A stretch of 64,000 nucleotides of DNA from Streptomyces sp. NBC_00376 (GCF_036077095.1 NZ_CP107960.1:3534001-3598000), one strand, 5' to 3'; shown: positions 35,610 through 46,245, numbered from the stretch's first letter. The notes: generated from the letters alone by a model not told the origin. Made by a program: numbers and translations.

Positions 35610-36764
35610 TCAGGACTCGGCCGGGGTGGCGTGCAGATGCACGCGCGGTACGCGGGTGCCGATCCGGGTGACGATCTCGTACGCGATCGTGTCGGCCGCC
35701 TGCGCCCAGTCCTCGGCGCTCGGCTCGCCCCGGTCCCCCGGGCCGAAGAGCACCGCCTCGCTGCCGACCTCGACCTCGTCCCCGTCGAGATCGACGACGA
35801 ACTGGTCCATGGCCACCCGGCCGGCGATCCGCCGGGTGACGCCGCCGACCAGGACCGGGGCACGGCCGGAGGCATGGCGCGGGATGCCGTCCGCGTAGCC
35901 GACCGGCACCAGGCCCAGGGTGGTCTCGGCGGAGGTCGTGTAGTGGTGGCCGTAGCTGATCCCGTGACCGGCCGGCACCTGCTTGACCAGGGCGACCGAG
36001 GCGATGAGCGTCATGACGGGGCGCAGTCCGAAGTCGGCCGGGGTGCCCAGCTCGGGGCTGGGCGAGATGCCGTACATCGCGATCCCGGTCCGGACCAGGT
36101 CGAAGTGGGCCTCGGGGATCGTCAGCGTCGCCGGGGAGTTGGCCATGTGGCGCACCTCGGGGTCGACGCCCTCCTTCTCCGCGTGCGCCACCATGTCCCG
36201 GAACAGGGCCAGCTGGGCTGCGATGGAGGGGTGGCCCGGCTCGTCGGCGCAGGCGAAGTGGGACCACAGGCCGGTGATCCGTACGGTGCCCGCGTCCTCG
36301 GCATCGCGGGCGGCGGCGACGAGCTCCGGCCAGTCCGCGGGCTGGCAGCCGTTGCGCCCGAGGCCGGTGTCGGCCTTGAGCTGGATCCGGGCCGGGATGC
36401 CCGCCTCGGTGGCCGCGGCCACGACCTCGCGCAATGCCCACATCCCGCTCACCGACACGTCGATGTCGGCCTCGATCGCCTCGCGCCAGGGGCCGCCCGG
36501 GGTCCACAGCCAGCACATCACCCGGCCGCCGAGTCCGGCGGCCCGCAGGGCGAGCGCCTCCTGCGGGGTCGCGGTGCCCAGCCAGGTCGCACCGGCCTCC
36601 AGCGCGGCGCGGGCGCAGGGCACCGCCCCGTGCCCGTACGCGTCGGACTTGACGACGGCCATGAGTTGCGCGCCCGCCGCCCGTGCGCGCAGCACACGCA
36701 CGTTTGCGCGCAATGCGGCGAGGTCGATCTCGGCACGGGCTCTCAAGGACGCTGTCTCGTTCAT
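35610..36764 (-). CDS. alr: Alanine racemase
   Basis: 384-aa PLP enzyme making D-alanine for peptidoglycan. The PLP lysine lies in AVVKSDAYGHG near residue 38. The catalytic tyrosine is in the GISYGHHYTTSAETTLGLVPVGYADG region, and the conserved arginine in KADTGLGRNG. Length is normal. Start MNETASLRARAEIDLAAL at 36764. It is part of the minus-strand run glmS-acpS-nnrD-DUF488-alr-hydrolase-tsaE. Confidence 0.97.
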   Translation of the reverse strand: MNETASLRARAEIDLAALRANVRVLRARAAGAQLMAVVKSDAYGHGAVPCARAALEAGATWLGTATPQEALALRAAGLGGRVMCWLWTPGGPWREAIEADIDVSVSGMWALREVVAAATEAGIPARIQLKADTGLGRNGCQPADWPELVAAARDAEDAGTVRITGLWSHFACADEPGHPSIAAQLALFRDMVAHAEKEGVDPEVRHMANSPATLTIPEAHFDLVRTGIAMYGISPSPELGTPADFGLRPVMTLIASVALVKQVPAGHGISYGHHYTTSAETTLGLVPVGYADGIPRHASGRAPVLVGGVTRRIAGRVAMDQFVVDLDGDEVEVGSEAVLFGPGDRGEPSAEDWAQAADTIAYEIVTRIGTRVPRVHLHATPAES

Positions 36765-36826
36765 CGCGCCCAGTCTCTCAGAGGCGCCCGGCGGAGCCCT
36801 CGGGCGGCGGGTCGCCCGGCCGTCCC

Positions 36827-37213
36827 TCAGCGGTGGTGCAGCTCGTGTTCCAGGTGGTCGACGATGACCGGGACATGGCTGTGAGGTACGTCCTTGACCG
36901 CCGTGATCAGTGTCACCGGGCCGCCCTCCTCGACGAGTTCGACCAGTTCCCGGACGGCCGCCGTGTGGACGGGGTCGGCCAGTTCGGCGCGGTAGCGGTC
37001 GACGAACTCGTCGTAACGGGTGCCGGTGCGGTCCTCGTGGTACCAGTCGCGCAGTTCGTTCGACGGGGTGATCTCCTTGAGCCACTTGTCGATCGCGGCC
37101 CTCTCCTTGGACTCGCCGCGCGGCCAGAGCCGGTCGACGAGGACGCGGGTGCCGTCGGCGTCCTCCTTCGGCTCGTACACCCGGCGTACGCGTACCTCGC
37201 TGTTGCTGCCCAC
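36827..37213 (-). CDS. DUF488 family protein
   Basis: 128 aa from the GTG at 37213 (GGAGGG upstream). It contains the DUF488 signatures VRRVYEPKEDADGTRVLVDRLWPRGESKE and LRDWYHEDRTGTRYDEFVDRYRAEL. The family is widespread and its biochemistry is unsettled. It lies between nnrD and alr in the same direction, with a 50-bp gap to nnrD. Confidence 0.9.
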   Translation of the reverse strand: MGSNSEVRVRRVYEPKEDADGTRVLVDRLWPRGESKERAAIDKWLKEITPSNELRDWYHEDRTGTRYDEFVDRYRAELADPVHTAAVRELVELVEEGGPVTLITAVKDVPHSHVPVIVDHLEHELHHR

Positions 37214-37263
37214 GGTCGGCCCTCCTGTCGGCTGCGGTCGGTGGCTGCTGGGCCCAGGATCAC

Positions 37264-38733
37264 TCAGGCCCGTACGTCTCGCCACGCCGCCGGGATCGCC
37301 TCGGCGACGTCCTGCGCGGCGACGGGCGAGCCGTCGGAGGCGTGGCGGGCGGCGAGCCCGTGCAGATGAGCGCCGGCCGACGCGGCGTCGCGCGGGGCGA
37401 GGCCCGCGGCGAGCAGGGAGCCGGTCAGTCCGGACAGGACGTCGCCGCTGCCCGCCGTGGCCAGCCAGGAGGTGCCGGTCGGATTGACCCGTACAGGAGT
37501 GGCCGGGTCGCCGGTGGCGACCAGGGTCGTCGAGCCCTTGAGCAGGACCGTGGCGCGGTAGCGGGCGGCCAGCTCCCGTACGGCAGCGAGCCGCCCCGCC
37601 TCGACCTCCTCGCGCGGGACGCCGAGCAGGGCCGCGGCCTCACCGGCGTGCGGGGTGAGGACGGTCGGCGCGGTGCGCTCCCGTACGGCACCGGCGTCCA
37701 GAAGCCGCAGCCCGTCCGCGTCCACCAGCACCGCGACTTCCGTCGCGAGCACGTCCCGGACCGCCTCGGCGGCCTCCGTGCCGTCCCCGAGTCCGGGTCC
37801 GACGACCCACGCCTGCACCCGCCCCGCCTTCGACGGCGGCCCCGCGTGGACCAGCGTCTCCGGGTGGCGGGCGATCACCGCGCCGGCGCCCGGACCGACG
37901 TACCGCACGGCCCCCGCACCGCCCCGCAGCGCCCCGGAGACGGCCAGCACCGCCGCACCCGGGTAGCGCGCGGACCCGGCGACGACGCCGACGACCCCGC
38001 GCCGGTACTTGTCGCTCTCCGCGCCGGGGACCGGCAGCAGGGCCGCGACGTCCGCGTACTGGAGCACCTCCAGCTCGGGCACCTCGGGCAGTTCGGGCCC
38101 GAGACCGATGTCGACGAGATGCAGCGCGCCCGCCCGTTCGGCGGCAGGGTCGACGAGCAGGCCCGGCTTGTACGTGCCGAAGGTGACCGTCGCGTCGGCG
38201 CGCACCGCCTCGCCGAGCACCTCGCCGGTGTCGGCCTCGACCCCGCTGGGCAGGTCGACGGCGATCAGGGGCGCGCCGGTCGCCGCGAAGGCCCGCACCA
38301 GTTCGGCTGCGTCCGGACGCAGCCCGCCCCGGCCGCCGATGCCGGTGATCCCGTCCACCACGAGATCGATGTGGCCGCTCCAGGCGTCCGCGCCCCGCGC
38401 CGCCTCCACGCCGTCCGCGATCCGCCCGCCGGCCGCGAGCAGGGCCGCGAGGCCGCCCTCGTGGGCGCGGCCGGGCGCGGTGAGCACGGCGCGCACGCCG
38501 GCGCCGCGCCGGGCGAGCCGGGCGCCCGCGTACAGCGCGTCGCCGCCGTTGTCGCCGCTGCCGACGAGGAGGACGGCCCGGGACCCGTACACCCGGCCGC
38601 GCCGCCGCAGTACGTCGGAGCAGGCCGCCGCGAGTCCGGCGGCGGCGCGCTGCATCAGCGCGCCCTCGGGGAGCCGGGCCATCAGGGCCTGTTCGGCGGC
38701 CCGTACGGTCTGAACGCTGTAGGCGGTACGCAT
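37264..38733 (-). CDS. nnrD: Bifunctional NAD(P)HX epimerase/dehydratase
   Basis: 489 aa; repairs hydrated NAD(P)H. The N-terminal half is the NnrE epimerase: VLLVGSGDNGGDALYAGARLARRG near residue 55 and VVDGITGIGGRGGL. The C-terminal half is the ADP/ATP-dependent dehydratase: VVGPGLGDGTEAAEAV, VLVDADGLRLL, TVLTPHAGEAAALLG and the substrate loop ATAGSGDVLSGLTGSLLAAG near 440. Both domains look complete. It starts 4 bp after the acpS stop, so the two are cotranscribed. Confidence 0.95.
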   Translation of the reverse strand: MRTAYSVQTVRAAEQALMARLPEGALMQRAAAGLAAACSDVLRRRGRVYGSRAVLLVGSGDNGGDALYAGARLARRGAGVRAVLTAPGRAHEGGLAALLAAGGRIADGVEAARGADAWSGHIDLVVDGITGIGGRGGLRPDAAELVRAFAATGAPLIAVDLPSGVEADTGEVLGEAVRADATVTFGTYKPGLLVDPAAERAGALHLVDIGLGPELPEVPELEVLQYADVAALLPVPGAESDKYRRGVVGVVAGSARYPGAAVLAVSGALRGGAGAVRYVGPGAGAVIARHPETLVHAGPPSKAGRVQAWVVGPGLGDGTEAAEAVRDVLATEVAVLVDADGLRLLDAGAVRERTAPTVLTPHAGEAAALLGVPREEVEAGRLAAVRELAARYRATVLLKGSTTLVATGDPATPVRVNPTGTSWLATAGSGDVLSGLTGSLLAAGLAPRDAASAGAHLHGLAARHASDGSPVAAQDVAEAIPAAWRDVRA

Positions 38734-38737
38734 GTGC

Positions 38738-39106
38738 TCAACCCTCCGCGATCACCACGGCCGACGCCACCCCCGCGTCGTGGCTGAGGGACACGTGCCA
38801 GTGCCTTACGCCCAGCTCGGCGGCGCGGGCGGCGACGGTGCCCCGGACCCGCAGCCGGGGCTGCCCGCTGTCCTCGACCCACACCTCGGCGTCCGTCCAG
38901 AGCAGTCCACCGGGTGCGCCGAGCGCCTTCGCGAGGGCCTCCTTCGCGGCGAACCTGGCGGCGAGCGAGGCGATGCCCCGCCGCTCACCGCTGGGCAGCA
39001 GCAACTCCCGTTCCACGAAGAGCCGTTCGGCCATCTGCGGCGTACGCTCCAGCGCCGCGTCGAACCGTTCGATCTCGGCCACGTCGATCCCGACCCCGAT
39101 GATCAC
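38738..39106 (-). CDS. acpS: Holo-[acyl-carrier-protein] synthase
   Basis: 122 aa; transfers 4'-phosphopantetheine from CoA to the acyl carrier protein. It has [14 protein letters not shown] at the N terminus (metal-binding Asp), [12 protein letters not shown] near residue 52 with the catalytic Lys/Glu, and the C-terminal [15 protein letters not shown]. The start is GTG at 39106, 20 bp after the glmS stop. CoA for it is supplied in part by coaA further along the window. Confidence 0.95.
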   Translation of the reverse strand: MIIGVGIDVAEIERFDAALERTPQMAERLFVERELLLPSGERRGIASLAARFAAKEALAKALGAPGGLLWTDAEVWVEDSGQPRLRVRGTVAARAAELGVRHWHVSLSHDAGVASAVVIAEG

Positions 39107-39126
39107 GCGCGTTCCCTCATCCCTCG

Positions 39127-40974
39127 CTACTCCACGGTCACGGACTTCGCCAGATTGCGCGGCTGGTCCACGTCGTTGCCGCGGGCCGTGGCCAGTTCGC
39201 AGGCGAAGACCTGGAGCGGCACGGCCGACACCAGCGGCTGGAGCAGCGTAGGCGTAATGGGGATGCGGATCAGATGGTCGGCGTACGGGACGACCGCCTC
39301 GTCGCCCTCCTCGGCGATGACGACGGTGCGGGCGCCGCGGGCCCGGATCTCCTGGATGTTCGACACGATCTTGTCGTGCAGCACGGACCGGCCGCGCGGC
39401 GACGGCACCACCACGACGACCGGGAGGCCGTCCTCGATGAGCGCGATCGGGCCGTGCTTGAGCTCACCGGCGGCGAACCCCTCGGCGTGCATGTACGCGA
39501 GCTCCTTGAGCTTCAACGCGCCTTCCAGGGCCACGGGGTAGCCGACATGGCGGCCCAGGAAGAGCACGGTGTCGTGACCGGCCAGCGAGCGGGCGAGCTC
39601 GCGCACCGGCTCCATGGTCTCCAGGACCTGTTCGACGGCGCCGGAGATCGCGGAGAGCTGGCGGATGACGGTGCGGATCTCGTCGCCCCACTTGGTCCCC
39701 CGGAGCTGTCCGAGGTACAGGGCGACGAGGTAGCAGGCGACCAGCTGGGTGAGGAAGGCCTTGGTGGAGGCGACGGCGACCTCGGGTCCGGCGTGCGTGT
39801 AGAGCACGGCGTCGGACTCCCGGGGGATGGTGGAGCCGTTGGTGTTGCAGATGGCGAGGACCTTGGCGCCCTGTTCGCGGGCGTGCCGCAGGGCCATCAG
39901 GGTGTCCATCGTCTCGCCGGACTGCGAGATCGCGACGACCAGGGTGCGGTGGTCGAGGATCGGGTCGCGGTAGCGGAACTCGCTGGCCAGCTCGGTCTCG
40001 CAGGGGATGCGGGTCCAGTGCTCGATGGCGTACTTGGCGATCATCCCGGAGTGGAACGCGGTGCCGCAGGCCACGATGACGACCTTGTCGACCTCCCGCA
40101 GCTCGTGCGGCGGGATGCGGACCTCGTCGAGGTGGAGCGAGCCGGCGGCGTCGATCCGGCCGAGGAGGGTGTCGGCGACGGCCTTGGGCTGTTCGGCGAT
40201 CTCCTTGAGCATGAAGTAGTCGTGGCCGCCCTTCTCGGCGGCGGAGACGTCCCAGTCCACGTGGTACTCGCGGACCTCGGCGGGCCGCCCGTCGAAGTCG
40301 GTGACGGTGACGCCCTCCCGGCGCAGCTCGACCACCTGGTCCTGGCCCAGTTCGATGGCGGAGCGGGTGTGCGCGATGAACGCGGCGACGTCGGAGGCCA
40401 GGAACGACTCGCCGTCCCCCACCCCCACCACGAGCGGTGAGTTGCGCCGGGCGCCGACCACCGTGCCGGGCGCGTCCGCGTGCACGGCGACGAGGGTGAA
40501 GGCGCCCTCCAGCCGGCGGCAGACCTGCCGCATCGCCTCCGCCGGGTCGGCGCAGGAGGAGAACGCCTCGGCGAGCAGATGGGCGACGACCTCGGTGTCG
40601 GTCTCGGAGGCCAGATCGTGGCCGCGCTCGGCGAGTTCGGCGCGCAGGGCGGCGAAGTTCTCGATGATCCCGTTGTGCACGACGGCGACCCGGCCCGCGT
40701 TGTCCAGGTGCGGGTGGGCGTTGGCGTCGGTGGGGGCGCCGTGGGTGGCCCAGCGGGTGTGCCCGATGCCGGTGTTCCCGGCCGGGAGGGGCGCATCGGC
40801 CAGCGCCTTCTCCAGATTGACGAGCTTGCCGGCCCGCTTCGTCGCGGCCAGGCCGCCGTCCGCGAGGACGGCGATGCCCGCCGAGTCGTAGCCCCGGTAC
40901 TCAAGACGCTTGAGCCCGGCGACGACGACGTCCTGCGCCGACTGCCCACCGACGTAACCGACGATTCCGCACAT
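39127..40974 (-). CDS. glmS: Glucosamine-fructose-6-phosphate aminotransferase
   Basis: 615 aa, starting [10 protein letters not shown] so that Cys2 (Cys1 after Met removal) is the glutaminase nucleophile. GATase domain: [18 protein letters not shown], and [15 protein letters not shown] near residue 75. Two SIS domains follow: [15 protein letters not shown] with [16 protein letters not shown], and the C-terminal [26 protein letters not shown]. It ends [13 protein letters not shown]. Supplies GlcN-6-P for the wall together with glmM. I see no glmS ribozyme core upstream, as expected outside Gram-positives with low GC. Confidence 0.97.
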   Translation of the reverse strand: MCGIVGYVGGQSAQDVVVAGLKRLEYRGYDSAGIAVLADGGLAATKRAGKLVNLEKALADAPLPAGNTGIGHTRWATHGAPTDANAHPHLDNAGRVAVVHNGIIENFAALRAELAERGHDLASETDTEVVAHLLAEAFSSCADPAEAMRQVCRRLEGAFTLVAVHADAPGTVVGARRNSPLVVGVGDGESFLASDVAAFIAHTRSAIELGQDQVVELRREGVTVTDFDGRPAEVREYHVDWDVSAAEKGGHDYFMLKEIAEQPKAVADTLLGRIDAAGSLHLDEVRIPPHELREVDKVVIVACGTAFHSGMIAKYAIEHWTRIPCETELASEFRYRDPILDHRTLVVAISQSGETMDTLMALRHAREQGAKVLAICNTNGSTIPRESDAVLYTHAGPEVAVASTKAFLTQLVACYLVALYLGQLRGTKWGDEIRTVIRQLSAISGAVEQVLETMEPVRELARSLAGHDTVLFLGRHVGYPVALEGALKLKELAYMHAEGFAAGELKHGPIALIEDGLPVVVVVPSPRGRSVLHDKIVSNIQEIRARGARTVVIAEEGDEAVVPYADHLIRIPITPTLLQPLVSAVPLQVFACELATARGNDVDQPRNLAKSVTVE

Positions 40975-41151
40975 ACCGTTCCCTTCGTGGTCACTCCCCC
41001 CTCTTCTTCGCATCGTCGCAGAAGCCGAACGGGGCGGCGGGGAGGACGGCGTGGCGTGCGCGGCGGTCGCCCCGCATACCCTGTGAACCTTTCCGGCACC
41101 TGCGGGGAACAAGGGGTGACACGCCCACCCGACGAACCCCCAGGAGCCGAT

Positions 41152-41751
41152 GTGACCGGACCACCGGCCAGCCCCGACGACGATGCCGAGGTCATCGCGC
41201 AGTCCCTGGAGGAACCCGAGATCTTCGCCGGGCTCTACGACCGTCACGCCCCGGACATCCACCGCTATGCCGCCCGCCGCCTCGGGGAGGGCGCGGCGGA
41301 CGACATCACGGCGGACACCTTCCTCATCGCCTTCCGCTCCCGGCGCCGCTTCGACTGTTCCCGGCTCAGCGCCCGTCCCTGGCTGTACGGCATCGCGGCG
41401 AACCTCATCGGCAGGCACCGGCGCAGCGAGGAGCGGGGACTGCGGGCCCTGGCCCGTACCGGGCAGGACCCGGTGGCCGCGTCCTGGAGCGACCGCTGCG
41501 ACGACCGCATCGCCGCCCAGGCACCGCTGGCGGCGGCGCTGGCCGCGCTCTCGCCCGGCGACCGCCACGCACTGCTGCTCGTCGCCTGGGCCGACCTCAG
41601 TTACCAGGAGGTCGCCGACGCGCTGGGCATCCCGCTCGGCACCGTGCGGTCCCGGCTCAACCGCGCCCGCCGCAGAGTCCGCTCGGCCCTCAGCACGGAC
41701 CCCTCGTTCACGCCCGATGCCATGGAGCTGACCCCGTCATGGACGAAATGA
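41152..41751 (+). CDS. ECF sigma factor
   Basis: 199 aa from the GTG at 41152, chosen because AGGAG lies at good spacing; GTG 41116 is an in-frame alternative. Sigma2: IFAGLYDRHAPDIHRYAARRLGEGAADDITADTFLIAFRSRRRFD and RPWLYGIAANLIGRHRR. Sigma4: LAALSPGDRHALLLVAWADLSYQEVADALGIPLGTVRSRLNRARRRVR. It is followed with a 13-nt overlap by a single-pass protein that could be its anti-sigma partner. Confidence 0.92.
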   Translation: MTGPPASPDDDAEVIAQSLEEPEIFAGLYDRHAPDIHRYAARRLGEGAADDITADTFLIAFRSRRRFDCSRLSARPWLYGIAANLIGRHRRSEERGLRALARTGQDPVAASWSDRCDDRIAAQAPLAAALAALSPGDRHALLLVAWADLSYQEVADALGIPLGTVRSRLNRARRRVRSALSTDPSFTPDAMELTPSWTK

Positions 41752-42710
41752 CCCAGCTGCGCGAGCTCCGCGCGGACGTGCCCGTTCCCGACCGTGCCGC
41801 CCTCGCCCCGGGCCGGCAGCGGCTCACCGAGGCCGCGGCCTCGGGCCGCCGCGTCCGCCGCCTGCGGGCCGACTGGCGGGTCGCCTCGGTCGGCGCGGCC
41901 GCGGCGATCACCGTGGCGGCGGTGCTGGGCACCCAGCTCGGGGACGCCGCCGCGCCCAGCCGCTCCGGGCCCGCGTCGACCGCCGGAACCCTGCGGCTGG
42001 ACAGCCCGGCCGAGGTGCTGAACCGGGCCGCCGACGCGCTGGAGAAGCAGCCGGCCGGGCCGGAGCCGCGCGACGACCAGTGGATCTACACCAGAACGGC
42101 GCAGGTGGCCTCGCAGGGCGGCCCCGACGGCTCGTCCCTCAGCCCCGTCACGTACCAGCCCGGCTGGGTCCCGTACGACAACTCCGCCGCGGCCGAGAAC
42201 GGCAAGGACGACGACTACCGCACCGCCCGCCAGGTCTACCGGGCGGCCAACGAGCTGCCCGACGACCCTGCGCGGCTGCTGGCGGAGATCCGGGCCTTCT
42301 ACCCGACCGGCCACACGGCCGAGAGCCCGCCCGAGGGCAAGGCACAGCACAGCTTCCGCGCGATCGGGCTGATGGCCGAGGCGTACCCGGTCTCCCCGCC
42401 CGCCCTCGCCCGGATCTACCGCGCCATGGCCACCATTCCCGGCGTCCGCGTCACCGACCACCTGGTGAAGGACGCGGCCGGGCGCGAGGCCATCGCCATC
42501 ACACGCAAGGAGGACGACAGGCGTGAGCAGCGGGAAATCCTCCTGGACCCGCACGACTTCGGCTACGTCGGTCTGCGTGCCGTGGTCACCGAGAACTACA
42601 CGTACGAGCTCTCCACCGGCACGACGCTCAAGTTCAAGGCCGGGCAGATCCTCACCAGCAAGGCCCGGATCGAGGCCGCCGTCGTCGACGCCGAGGGCCA
42701 GAAACCCTGA
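41739..42710 (+). CDS. CU044_5270 family single-pass protein, candidate anti-sigma partner
   Basis: 323 aa. The N-terminal 45 residues are cytoplasmic (LRELRADVPVPDRAALAPGRQRL). One membrane helix is near 48-68 (WRVASVGAAAAITVAAVLG). The rest is extracytoplasmic (DDQWIYTRTAQVAS, then VTYQPGWVPYDN, then AVVTENYTYELSTGTTLKFK). This matches the actinobacterial CU044_5270 family found beside ECF sigma genes. No zinc HxxxCxxC anti-sigma motif is present, so any inhibition must work differently. The ATG is inside the sigma gene, implying coupled translation. Confidence 0.85.
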   Translation: MDEMTQLRELRADVPVPDRAALAPGRQRLTEAAASGRRVRRLRADWRVASVGAAAAITVAAVLGTQLGDAAAPSRSGPASTAGTLRLDSPAEVLNRAADALEKQPAGPEPRDDQWIYTRTAQVASQGGPDGSSLSPVTYQPGWVPYDNSAAAENGKDDDYRTARQVYRAANELPDDPARLLAEIRAFYPTGHTAESPPEGKAQHSFRAIGLMAEAYPVSPPALARIYRAMATIPGVRVTDHLVKDAAGREAIAITRKEDDRREQREILLDPHDFGYVGLRAVVTENYTYELSTGTTLKFKAGQILTSKARIEAAVVDAEGQKP

Positions 42711-42717
42711 CGCCACA

Positions 42718-42754
42718 GGGCCGGTGTCCGCCGCGGGGGTGCGGACACCGGCCC
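42718..42754 (+). terminator. Terminator after the sigma/CU044_5270 pair
   Basis: Perfect 13-bp inverted repeat (42718-42730 and 42742-42754) with an 11-nt loop, beginning 8 bp after the stop codon and ending about 130 bp before coaA. Confidence 0.9.
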
Positions 42755-42882
42755 GAAGACCCCGCCGCTCGTGCCGGCTGGGGGGCACCCGGCCGTGAGC
42801 GACGGCGGCGGTACCCCTGTTTCCTCCCCTACGTGACCGAGCCCACCCTCCACCGCGGCAGAACTCCCGCAACAATGAACCC

Positions 42883-43878
42883 GTGATCACTTCGCCGCCA
42901 CGGAGCACCCAGCGACGCGCCGAGCACGCGGCGACGCCGTACGTCGACCTGTCCCGCGCCGAGTGGAGCGCCCTGCGCGACAAGACACCGCTGCCGCTGA
43001 CCGCCGACGAGGTGGAGCGGCTGCGCGGGCTCGGGGACGTCATCGACCTCGACGAGGTACGGGACGTCTACCTGCCGCTCTCCCGGCTCCTCAACCTCTA
43101 CGTCCAGGCCACCTCGGGACTGCGCGGCGCCCTGAACACCTTCCTCGGGGACGCGGGGAACGGCCACGGCGCGCAGCGCGGCACCCCGTTCGTCATAGGC
43201 GTCGCGGGCAGTGTCGCGGTCGGCAAGTCCACCACCGCGCGCATCCTCCAGGCCCTGCTGGCCCGCTGGCCCGAGCACCCGCGCGTCGAGCTGGTGACCA
43301 CGGACGGGTTCCTGCTCCCGATGAAGGAGCTCCGGGCCCGCGGGCTGATGTCGCGCAAGGGTTTCCCCGAGTCGTACGACCGGCGCGCCCTGACCCGGTT
43401 CGTCGCCGACATCAAGGCCGGCAAGGACGAGGTGACGGCGCCCGTCTACTCGCACCTGATCTACGACATCGTGCCGGACGAGCGGCTCACCGTACGCCGT
43501 CCCGACATCCTGATCGTCGAGGGGCTGAACGTGCTCCAGCCCGCGATGCCCGGCAAGGACGGCCGCACCAGGGTCGGTCTCGCCGACTACTTCGACTTCA
43601 GCGTGTACGTGGACGCGCGCACCGAGGACATCGAGAGCTGGTACCTCAACCGGTTCCGGAAGCTGCGGGAGACGGCGTTCCAGAACCCCTTCTCGTACTT
43701 CCGCAAGTACACCCAGGTCTCCGAGGAGGAGGCCATGGAGTACGCGGCGACGATGTGGCGGACCATCAACAAGCCCAATCTGGTGGAGAACGTCGCGCCC
43801 ACCCGGGGCCGTGCCACCCTGGTGCTCCGCAAGGGGCCGGACCACAAGGTCCAGCGGCTGTCCCTGCGCAAACTCTGA
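42883..43878 (+). CDS. coaA: Type I pantothenate kinase
   Basis: 331 aa; first step of CoA synthesis. [14 protein letters not shown] at the N terminus, Walker [18 protein letters not shown] near residue 107, [28 protein letters not shown] near 145, and the C-terminal [33 protein letters not shown], all diagnostic for the bacterial type I (E. coli-like, feedback-regulated) enzyme. GTG start at 42883. It is followed by the DUF389 gene after 35 bp. Confidence 0.97.
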   Translation: MITSPPRSTQRRAEHAATPYVDLSRAEWSALRDKTPLPLTADEVERLRGLGDVIDLDEVRDVYLPLSRLLNLYVQATSGLRGALNTFLGDAGNGHGAQRGTPFVIGVAGSVAVGKSTTARILQALLARWPEHPRVELVTTDGFLLPMKELRARGLMSRKGFPESYDRRALTRFVADIKAGKDEVTAPVYSHLIYDIVPDERLTVRRPDILIVEGLNVLQPAMPGKDGRTRVGLADYFDFSVYVDARTEDIESWYLNRFRKLRETAFQNPFSYFRKYTQVSEEEAMEYAATMWRTINKPNLVENVAPTRGRATLVLRKGPDHKVQRLSLRKL

Positions 43879-43913
43879 TCCTCCGATACCCCGAGCCTCC
43901 TGGGAGTGGCCGC

Positions 43914-44870
43914 GTGCTGCATCTGCGCCTGATCGTCCCCGCCGACCGTACGGACGAGGTGCTGCACCTGGTGGAGAGCACCCGCGGTACGACACACCTC
44001 GTCGTGATGGCCGGGGCCGCCCGCAACCCGGCGGGCGACCTGGTCCTGTGCGACGTGGCCCGTGAGGCGGGTGACGAGCTGATCTCCGCGCTGCGCCGGC
44101 TCGGTATCGACAAGTCCGGTTCGATCACCGTCGAGAACATGGATCTGACGCTCTCCGCCCACGCCGACAAGGCCGAGGAGGACGCGCCGGGCGAGGGCGC
44201 GGACGCGGTGCTGTGGGAGGAGCTGACGGAGGCGACCCACGAGGAGTCGACGTTCAGCGTCACGTACGTGGCGTTCCTCACCGTCGCCACGATGCTCGCC
44301 GCCTGCGGTGTGATGCTCGACAACGCGATCCTGATCGTGGGCGCGATGGCGGTCGGTCCGGAGTTCGGGCCGCTGGCCGGGATCTCCACGGCCCTGGTGC
44401 AGCGTGCTCCGCGGCTGGCGCTGCGTTCGATGTACGCGCTGATCGGCGGTTTCGCCGTCGCGATGGTGCTGACGGCCGGGTTCGCCTGGCTGATGGACGC
44501 CTCCGGGCTGTTCACCCGCTCGATGATCGAGGCCGACCGCCCCAACACGGCGTTCATCTGGAAGCCCGACGCGATGTCCTTCGTGGTGGCCTTCCTGGCC
44601 GGGATCGCCGGGACGCTCTCGCTCACCTCGGCGAAGTCCGGGGCGCTGATCGGAGTCGCCATCTCGGTGACGACCGTGCCGGCCGCGGCCAACGCCGCGG
44701 TGGCGTTCAGCTACAGCGACTACAGCCAGATGTGGGGCTCCACGGCCCAGCTGCTGGCGAATCTCGGCGGGATCGTGGTCGCGGGGACGCTGACCCTGCT
44801 GGTCCAGAAGGCACTGTGGGCGGCACACCGCCGCCGGACGGGCCTCGTCACGAGCCCGCCCGGCGAATGA
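43914..44870 (+). CDS. DUF389 membrane protein
   Basis: 318 aa from the GTG at 43914 with GGGAG upstream. The N-terminal 110 residues are a soluble ferredoxin-like domain (LHLRLIVPADRTDEVLHLVESTRGTTHLVV). A hydrophobic domain of about six helices follows, with DUF389 signatures FLTVATMLAACGVMLDNAILIVGAMAVGPEFGPLAGIS and GIAGTLSLTSAKSGALIGVAISVTTVPAAANAAVA. The transported or sensed ligand is unknown. Confidence 0.9.
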   Translation: MLHLRLIVPADRTDEVLHLVESTRGTTHLVVMAGAARNPAGDLVLCDVAREAGDELISALRRLGIDKSGSITVENMDLTLSAHADKAEEDAPGEGADAVLWEELTEATHEESTFSVTYVAFLTVATMLAACGVMLDNAILIVGAMAVGPEFGPLAGISTALVQRAPRLALRSMYALIGGFAVAMVLTAGFAWLMDASGLFTRSMIEADRPNTAFIWKPDAMSFVVAFLAGIAGTLSLTSAKSGALIGVAISVTTVPAAANAAVAFSYSDYSQMWGSTAQLLANLGGIVVAGTLTLLVQKALWAAHRRRTGLVTSPPGE

Positions 44871-44886
44871 GCGCCGGGACCACCGA

Positions 44887-46245
44887 CTACCCGAGCGCGG
44901 ACTTCACCACATCGGCCAGCCGCTCGGCGACCGCCCGTGCCTGCTCGATGTCGGCCGCCTCGACCATGACCCGCACCAGCGGCTCGGTACCCGACTGGCG
45001 CAGCAGCACGCGGCCGGTGGAGCCCAGCTCGGCCTCGGCCTCGGCCACCGCGGCGGCGACCTCCGGGGAGGTCCCGACCCGGGACTTGTCGACGTCGCGG
45101 ACGTTGATCAGCAGCTGCGGCAGCCGCTGCATGACCCCGGCCAGATCGGCGAGCGTACGGCCGGTGGCGGCGACCCGGGCCGCCAGCAGCAGGCCGGTCA
45201 GCGTGCCGTCGCCGGTCGTGGCGTGGTCCAGGACGATGACGTGGCCGGACTGCTCGCCGCCCAGCGCGTAGCCCTCGGCCTTCATCGACTCCAGTACGTA
45301 GCGGTCGCCGACGGCGGTCTGGACGAGCTGGATGCCCTCCCGCTCCATCGCGATCTTGAAGCCGAGGTTGGACATGACGGTGCCGACCACGGTGTCCTTG
45401 CGCAGCTGTCCGGCCTCGCGCATCGCGAGGGCGAGGACGGCCAGGATCTGGTCGCCGTCGACCTCCTCGCCGGTGGAGTCCACGGCCAGGCAGCGGTCGG
45501 CGTCGCCGTCGTGCGCGATGCCGAAGTCGGCGCCGTGCTCGACGACGGCGGCCTTCAGCGGCTCCAGATGGGTGGAGCCGCAGCCGTCGTTGATGTTCAG
45601 GCCGTTCGGGTCCGCACCGATCGTGATCACCTCGGCGCCGGCCCGTGCGAAGGCCTCGGGCGAGACCCGGGCGGCCGCGCCGTGCGCCTCGTCGAGCACG
45701 ACCTTCAGCCCGTCGAGACGGTTCGGCAGGACCGCGACGAGGTGCGCCACGTAACGGTCGAAGCCCTCCGCGTACTCGGTGACGCGTCCCACGCCGGCAC
45801 CGGTCGGACGCTCCCACGGCTCACCGGTGCGGTGCTGCTGGTAGATCGACTCGATCCGGTCCTCCAGCTCGTCGGAGAGCTTGTGACCGCCGCGCGCGAT
45901 GAACTTGACACCGTTGTCCGGCATCGAGTTGTGGCTCGCGGAGAGCATCACGCCGAGGTCGGCGCCCAGCGCACCGGTGAGATACGCCACCGCCGGGGTG
46001 GGCAGCACACCGACGCGCAGGACGTCCACGCCGGCGCTGGCGAGACCGGCCACGACGGCGGCCTCCAGGAACTCTCCGGACGCGCGCGGGTCACGGCCCA
46101 CCACGGCTGTCGGCCGGGTCCCGTCGAGGGCGCTCCCCTCGGCGAGAACATGCGCCGCAGCGACCGAGAGTCCGAGCGCCAGCTCGGCCGTCAGATCCGC
46201 ATTGGCGACACCGCGCACACCGTCCGTGCCGAAGAGTCGTCCCAC
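44887..46245 (-). CDS. glmM: Phosphoglucosamine mutase
   Basis: 452 aa; interconverts GlcN-6-P and GlcN-1-P for UDP-GlcNAc. [13 protein letters not shown] at the N terminus. The phosphoserine loop [14 protein letters not shown] is near residue 98, and the metal loop [13 protein letters not shown] near 240. Sugar-binding GGEQSGHVI near 325 and the phosphate loop [12 protein letters not shown] close to the C terminus complete the set. GTG start at 46245. It lies downstream of rplM-rpsI, separated by a terminator; glmS is 5 kb away. Confidence 0.96.
   Translation of the reverse strand: MGRLFGTDGVRGVANADLTAELALGLSVAAAHVLAEGSALDGTRPTAVVGRDPRASGEFLEAAVVAGLASAGVDVLRVGVLPTPAVAYLTGALGADLGVMLSASHNSMPDNGVKFIARGGHKLSDELEDRIESIYQQHRTGEPWERPTGAGVGRVTEYAEGFDRYVAHLVAVLPNRLDGLKVVLDEAHGAAARVSPEAFARAGAEVITIGADPNGLNINDGCGSTHLEPLKAAVVEHGADFGIAHDGDADRCLAVDSTGEEVDGDQILAVLALAMREAGQLRKDTVVGTVMSNLGFKIAMEREGIQLVQTAVGDRYVLESMKAEGYALGGEQSGHVIVLDHATTGDGTLTGLLLAARVAATGRTLADLAGVMQRLPQLLINVRDVDKSRVGTSPEVAAAVAEAEAELGSTGRVLLRQSGTEPLVRVMVEAADIEQARAVAERLADVVKSALG

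Noticed and set aside
40975..41115. glmS ribozyme upstream of glmS
   Set aside because: No sequence resembling the ribozyme core; a short GC-rich leader with an ordinary ribosome site is present.
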